From Chloroflexota bacterium (lineage in GTDB: Bacteria > Chloroflexota > Limnocylindria > QHBO01), in contig JAGXHP010000121.1 in assembly GCA_024636135.1 (NCBI GenBank), forward strand, positions 1-9,597: DNA of 9,597 nucleotides, written 5' to 3'. The notes under the pieces are model-generated. The model was not told the DNA's origin, ran no database searches, and was given only the letters and a program-made list of their open reading frames with translations. Below are positions 6,545 to 9,597 of the stretch, piece by piece (position 1 is the stretch's first letter; every line of letters begins with the position of its first letter). The position numbers and the translations under genes are program-made.

Positions 6545-7698
6545 CCCCGCTGGCGGCTGCCGATCTGCGGGATCGGGTCGTGGCCGCAGTCGATTCGAGA
6601 TCGGCCTTCCTGCAAGAGTTGAGTCGTGCTGTATGGGCTTGCCATGGACTCGGCTGGGAGGAACAGCCGGCGGTCGACGCCATCCTGTCTCGTGTGCGCG
6701 CATTGCCCGGTGACGTTGTCGTCGATGAGGGCATCGGCGGCTTCGCGACAGCGTTTCGGGCGACGGTCTCCTCTTCGCGATCGGGACCGCACGTGGCCAC
6801 CATCGCGGAATACGACGCCGTGGCCGGCATCGGCCAGGCCTGCGGCCACAACCTGATTTCTGCCGCCACCGTCGGTGCCCTGGTCGGCCTGCTCCCGGTC
6901 CTCGATCACCTGGGCGGCCGATTCAGCATCTATGGCACGCCTGCGGAGGAGACGGGCGGGGGCAAGATGCTCATGGAGGACGCCGGCGTCTTCGACGACA
7001 TCGATGCCCTGCTCATGTTCCACCCCAAGGACATCAACACCGTCGGTCAGCGGTCGTTGTCACTCATCCCGATCACGGTCGAGTTCCGGGGACACGCGGT
7101 GCATGCGGCCGCCTTCCCCCATCAGGGTCGCAATGCGCTGGATGCCATGGTGAACTTCTACGTGGGAGTCAGCACGCTGCGCCAGCAGCTGCGAATGGAC
7201 GGCCGGATCCACGGCATCATCACCGATGGCGGGGTGACGCCCGCGAATATTCCTGACTACACGCGGGCAGAGTTCCTGTGTCGAGCAGCGGATCGACCCT
7301 ATACCGAGCACCTGGTCGATCTGCTGAAACGGATCGCCACCGCGGCGGCGGAGATGACCAACTGCGAGGCGGCCTTCCCGGCTCCGGAACGAATGGCCTA
7401 CGAGGCCGTCGAGCCGGATGACAACCTGTGCGCCATGATGCGAGCGAATGTCGAGTGGCTGGGTATGCCACTCGTCGAAGATGAGCCCATCCTGTGGGCA
7501 TCCAACGATTCGGGTCGCATGACGCAGCGCATCCCCACCGCGACACTCTCACTGTCGATCGGCGATCCCCCATTGGGGGAACACAGCTATGAGTTCATGG
7601 CAGCCGCGGCCTCGCCAACCGGTGACCGAGCCCTTTCGGACGCGGCCAAGATCATTGCACTCACGGCCGTGGACCTGATGGCGGTCGGAACCGACTAG
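6541..7698 (+). CDS. M20-family metallo-amidohydrolase (ACY1L2/AbgB-like)
   Basis: This 385-residue M20D-type amidohydrolase probably hydrolyses an N-acyl, N-carbamoyl or peptide-like amide in the cytoplasm. I chose the ATG at 6541 because it forms an ATGA overlap with the preceding stop and has AGGA 6 bases upstream; the frame is open further upstream but inside the cysteine hydrolase gene. The metal and catalytic set is complete: Cys101 and His103 in ACGHN, Glu136-Glu137 in GTPAEETGG, His161 in MFHPKD, and C-terminal His348 in GEHSYEF. The dimerisation-domain motif GHAVHAAAFPHQGRNALDAM is centred near residues 185-203. AEYDAVAGIGQACGHN matches the ACY1L2 pattern AEYDALPGIGHACGHN except for Gln99 in place of the usual His. 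Relatives include aminobenzoyl-glutamate hydrolase subunits and PM20D2-type dipeptidases. It ends the operon and meets the opposite-strand amidohydrolase at a shared CTAG. Confidence 0.93.
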   Translation: MTPLAAADLRDRVVAAVDSRSAFLQELSRAVWACHGLGWEEQPAVDAILSRVRALPGDVVVDEGIGGFATAFRATVSSSRSGPHVATIAEYDAVAGIGQACGHNLISAATVGALVGLLPVLDHLGGRFSIYGTPAEETGGGKMLMEDAGVFDDIDALLMFHPKDINTVGQRSLSLIPITVEFRGHAVHAAAFPHQGRNALDAMVNFYVGVSTLRQQLRMDGRIHGIITDGGVTPANIPDYTRAEFLCRAADRPYTEHLVDLLKRIATAAAEMTNCEAAFPAPERMAYEAVEPDDNLCAMMRANVEWLGMPLVEDEPILWASNDSGRMTQRIPTATLSLSIGDPPLGEHSYEFMAAAASPTGDRALSDAAKIIALTAVDLMAVGTD

Positions 7699-7707
7699 GC
7701 CGTCGGT
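7690..7707. other. Tail-to-tail junction: shared CTAG stop in a small inverted repeat
   Basis: TAG at 7696-7698 ends the M20 gene on the plus strand, and TAG read from 7697 to 7695 ends the amidohydrolase on the minus strand. The palindrome CTAG therefore supplies both stops, and the genes overlap by 4 bases. Around it lies a 6-bp inverted repeat, ACCGAC (7690-7695) and GTCGGT (7702-7707), with loop TAGGCC. No T-tract follows on either strand, so I do not call it a terminator, though a weak bidirectional hairpin is possible. Confidence 0.6.
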
Positions 7708-9206
7708 CGCCCCACGAAGCGAGCGCCACGGCCAATCTCGTGCAGGCGTTCCAACTCGGCACGCAGGTGCGGGCGCAGCGTTCTGACCGCAGCCGCGCGG
7801 GCCGGATCGCCCCGCAGCCCCGCCGCCTCCTCGGCGAGCGCATCCTCGAGCCCCTCGTGGTCCGCGAGGCGATAGCGTCCTTCAGCGACCAGGTGCTGCC
7901 CGGCGACCACGACGTCGGTCACGCTCGTGCGCGGCGCGCGTTCTGCCACCACCTCGGCGAGGTCAACGTTCGTGTCTGCGCGCGCTGTCAGGCCTTCGTA
8001 GTCCAGCAGCACGATGTCGGCGGCGGCGCCGATGCGCAGCACGCCGAGCCCGTCACGATCGCCCGCGGCTGCCGCCCCACCGCGCAGCGCATCGCGCAAC
8101 GCGACCGCAGGCGAGATGCTGGTTGGCATGATGGCCAGCTGCTCGAGCCAACGAGCCAGTCGGATCTCACCGAATAGCTCCGGGCGGGAGCCCATGCCGG
8201 TGGAGTCGGTCCCGATACCGATCGGGATCCCCAACGCTCGGAGGCTGGCGACCGGGGCCTGGCCGCTCTGCAGTCGCAGGTTGGACGCCGGATTGTGCGC
8301 CACCACCGCGCCTGACTCAGCGATGGCTTCAACATCGGCGGCGTCGAGCCATACGCAATGCGCCAGCGTGGTGTGCGGTGACAACAGGCCGTGTCGCTGC
8401 AGGTGTCGGATGGGCGAGACGCCCTGCTGGGCGTACCACGCGTACTGCGCACGCGTCTCCGAGGCGTGGATCTGGAGGGGAACACCGCCCCGCGCCTGTT
8501 CGGCCGCCCATTCGAGCAGCGCCGGGCTGCACCACTGAGGGCCGCGCGGCGCCAGTCCGATGGTGATCGGAGTGCGTTCGGTCTCGCGACGCAGGGTCGC
8601 CAGTGCCGATTCAAGCTCATCGAGCGAGACCGGATCGGCCGGCGGGAACTGTTCGCGCAGCTCACGTTGTGCGGCTATCGGGATCCGTGCGAGAAAGACG
8701 TCGTCATCGTCATAGGCATATGAGGCGCGGTCCCGCAGGTCGAGCCCGAAGCTCGCGCGGATGCCCACCGAGCGGTAGACCTGGACGACCTCGATCGACT
8801 CGGCGAGGGCGTGCGCCGGACTCGGGGAAACGTGTGGATGCATGATCGTGGTCACGCCATCGAGCAAGCTGCGTATCGCGGCAACCTGGGCCGAGAGCAG
8901 CGGATCGGGTCGCTCGACTGCTCGCTGCTGGGCCAGCCACAGCTCCAAGGTCTCGTCTCGGCACCCCTGGTCGGCGGGTGACAGCGCCCGACCATGCTGG
9001 TGCGCGTCGATGAGGCCGGGCATCACCACCCGGTCGGCGCCACCGATCACCTCGGCCGCCGGGTGTCGGGCCCGCACCTCATCGATCGGCCCAAGGTCGT
9101 CGATGATGCCGGCTCCGTCAGCCACGTGCACGGCACCCTGATCCAGGGCGCTGAGGTCATCGTCGAACGAGAGCAGGAAGCGGCCCCAGTAGGTCGTGCC
9201 GTTCAT
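7695..9206 (-). CDS. Amidohydrolase family protein (cytosine deaminase/chlorohydrolase-like)
   Basis: This is a complete subtype-I amidohydrolase of 503 residues on the minus strand. I start it at the ATG at 9206, which overlaps the asparaginase stop as ATGA and has GGAG 6 bases upstream (9216-9213); longer in-frame versions run inside the asparaginase gene. Metal ligands are in order: His69 and His71 in DAHQHGR, His247 in QIHASETR, His283 in LAHCVWL, and Asp334 in GTDSTGMG. The N-terminal beta strands (YWGRFLLSFDDD, with GVVMPGLIDAH-like RVVMPGLIDAHQH at 59-71) and C-terminal RIGAAADIVLLDYEG form the composite beta-sandwich. It shares the HCxWL and NPxSN segments with the first gene of the window, but its HQHGR and TDSTG variants set it apart, so they are paralogous subfamilies and not a recent duplicate. 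It probably deaminates or hydrolyses a cyclic or N-rich compound; the substrate is unknown. Confidence 0.93.
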   Translation of the reverse strand: MNGTTYWGRFLLSFDDDLSALDQGAVHVADGAGIIDDLGPIDEVRARHPAAEVIGGADRVVMPGLIDAHQHGRALSPADQGCRDETLELWLAQQRAVERPDPLLSAQVAAIRSLLDGVTTIMHPHVSPSPAHALAESIEVVQVYRSVGIRASFGLDLRDRASYAYDDDDVFLARIPIAAQRELREQFPPADPVSLDELESALATLRRETERTPITIGLAPRGPQWCSPALLEWAAEQARGGVPLQIHASETRAQYAWYAQQGVSPIRHLQRHGLLSPHTTLAHCVWLDAADVEAIAESGAVVAHNPASNLRLQSGQAPVASLRALGIPIGIGTDSTGMGSRPELFGEIRLARWLEQLAIMPTSISPAVALRDALRGGAAAAGDRDGLGVLRIGAAADIVLLDYEGLTARADTNVDLAEVVAERAPRTSVTDVVVAGQHLVAEGRYRLADHEGLEDALAEEAAGLRGDPARAAAVRTLRPHLRAELERLHEIGRGARFVGRPTA

Positions 9207-9597
9207 CGGGCTCTCCGGAGCGCGCCACCGCCGTAGCGGGCGAACAACTCGATGACCTCGCTTCGCTCCAGGCCGGCGCCCAAGGCCACGATGAGCAGGA
9301 CCCGCGCCTTCAGCGCACCGAGCCATCCTGAGAAGACGGCCCCTGCCTCCCACCAGGTGCTGCTGCCACCGGGAAAGCCATACCCCGGGCGCACCCCTCC
9401 TGACGGGCAGCGCGTCGTCAGGACCACGGTCGCGCCGCGGTCCATTGTCTGCCGCGCTGCCTCCAGCAGCTCGGCCTGCGTGTTACCCCCGCCCATTGCC
9501 TCGACGATCAGGCCCTCGGCTTCAACCGGAATGTGAGGGACATTCGCACCGAGGAGCGCTGTGATGAAGGCGACGCTTGGGACGCGGTGCGGGAATG
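9203..9597 (-). CDS. L-asparaginase family protein, C-terminal part (5'-truncated by window edge)
   Basis: The frame is open on the minus strand from the right edge to the TGA at 9205-9203, giving 131 residues of a C-terminal domain. EGLIVEAMGGGNTQAELLEA, RGATVVLTTRCPSGGVRPGYG, EAGAVFSGWLGALKARVLL and the final ELFARYGG follow the C-terminal domain of bacterial asparaginases (the 'G.GN.P...L..A...G..VV.TSRC..G.V...Y' region, then 'G.....L.P.KAR..L..AL'). The N-terminal domain with the catalytic threonines is outside the window, so activity and the cytoplasmic or secreted type cannot be judged. The Met at 9496 is internal. The stop overlaps the start of the amidohydrolase by 4 bases, so the two form one transcription unit and are probably co-translated. 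It would release ammonia from asparagine or a related amide. Confidence 0.88.
   Translation of the reverse strand, partial: FPHRVPSVAFITALLGANVPHIPVEAEGLIVEAMGGGNTQAELLEAARQTMDRGATVVLTTRCPSGGVRPGYGFPGGSSTWWEAGAVFSGWLGALKARVLLIVALGAGLERSEVIELFARYGGGALRRAR

Noticed and set aside
8014..8538. A 174-residue plus-strand frame inside the minus-strand amidohydrolase.
   Set aside because: It is a shadow frame: the minus strand carries all metal-binding motifs of the family in order.
9207..9353. A longer minus-strand amidohydrolase beginning at 9353.
   Set aside because: The extra residues are Arg/Gly-rich, unlike the family N-terminus, and lie within the asparaginase reading frame. The ATG at 9206 has a Shine-Dalgarno sequence and a 4-base overlap.

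Overview
The window is a densely packed, GC-rich stretch of bacterial DNA with no gene-free gap longer than 45 bases. Base composition, GTG and TTG starts, and a lipoprotein with a long Ala/Ser/Pro/Thr linker suggest an actinobacterium or a Chloroflexota-type bacterium. That placement is inference from style only: there is no rRNA, tRNA or phylogenetic marker here. No insertion sequence, CRISPR array, RNA gene or recognisable promoter was seen.

Positions 1-7698 (plus strand) carry seven genes that read as one operon. A metal-dependent amidohydrolase, cut by the left edge, comes first. After a 45-base gap comes a complete BMP-family (BmpA/PnrA/YufNOPQ-type) ABC importer: a lipoprotein substrate-binding protein, a double-domain ATPase and two RbsC/LivH-type permeases. 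A cysteine hydrolase of the isochorismatase superfamily and an M20-family metallo-amidohydrolase follow. From the binding protein onward every junction overlaps (4, 4, 1, 11 and 4 bases), which suggests translational coupling. A perfect 15-bp inverted repeat just after the binding-protein stop codon may set that protein's dose relative to the rest of the transporter.

Positions 7695-9597 (minus strand) carry a converging pair: the C-terminal part of an L-asparaginase-family protein, cut by the right edge, overlapping by 4 bases a complete second amidohydrolase. The two transcription units meet tail to tail, sharing one CTAG in which TAG is the stop codon on both strands.

Together there are five C-N bond hydrolases of four unrelated folds around one nucleoside/nucleobase-type importer. 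The simplest reading is a nitrogen-scavenging locus: an N-rich compound, perhaps a purine, pyrimidine, triazine or similar heterocycle or ureide, is imported, deaminated or ring-opened, and its amide or carbamoyl products are hydrolysed for ammonia. The families are recognisable with good confidence; the actual substrate is not readable from the sequence.
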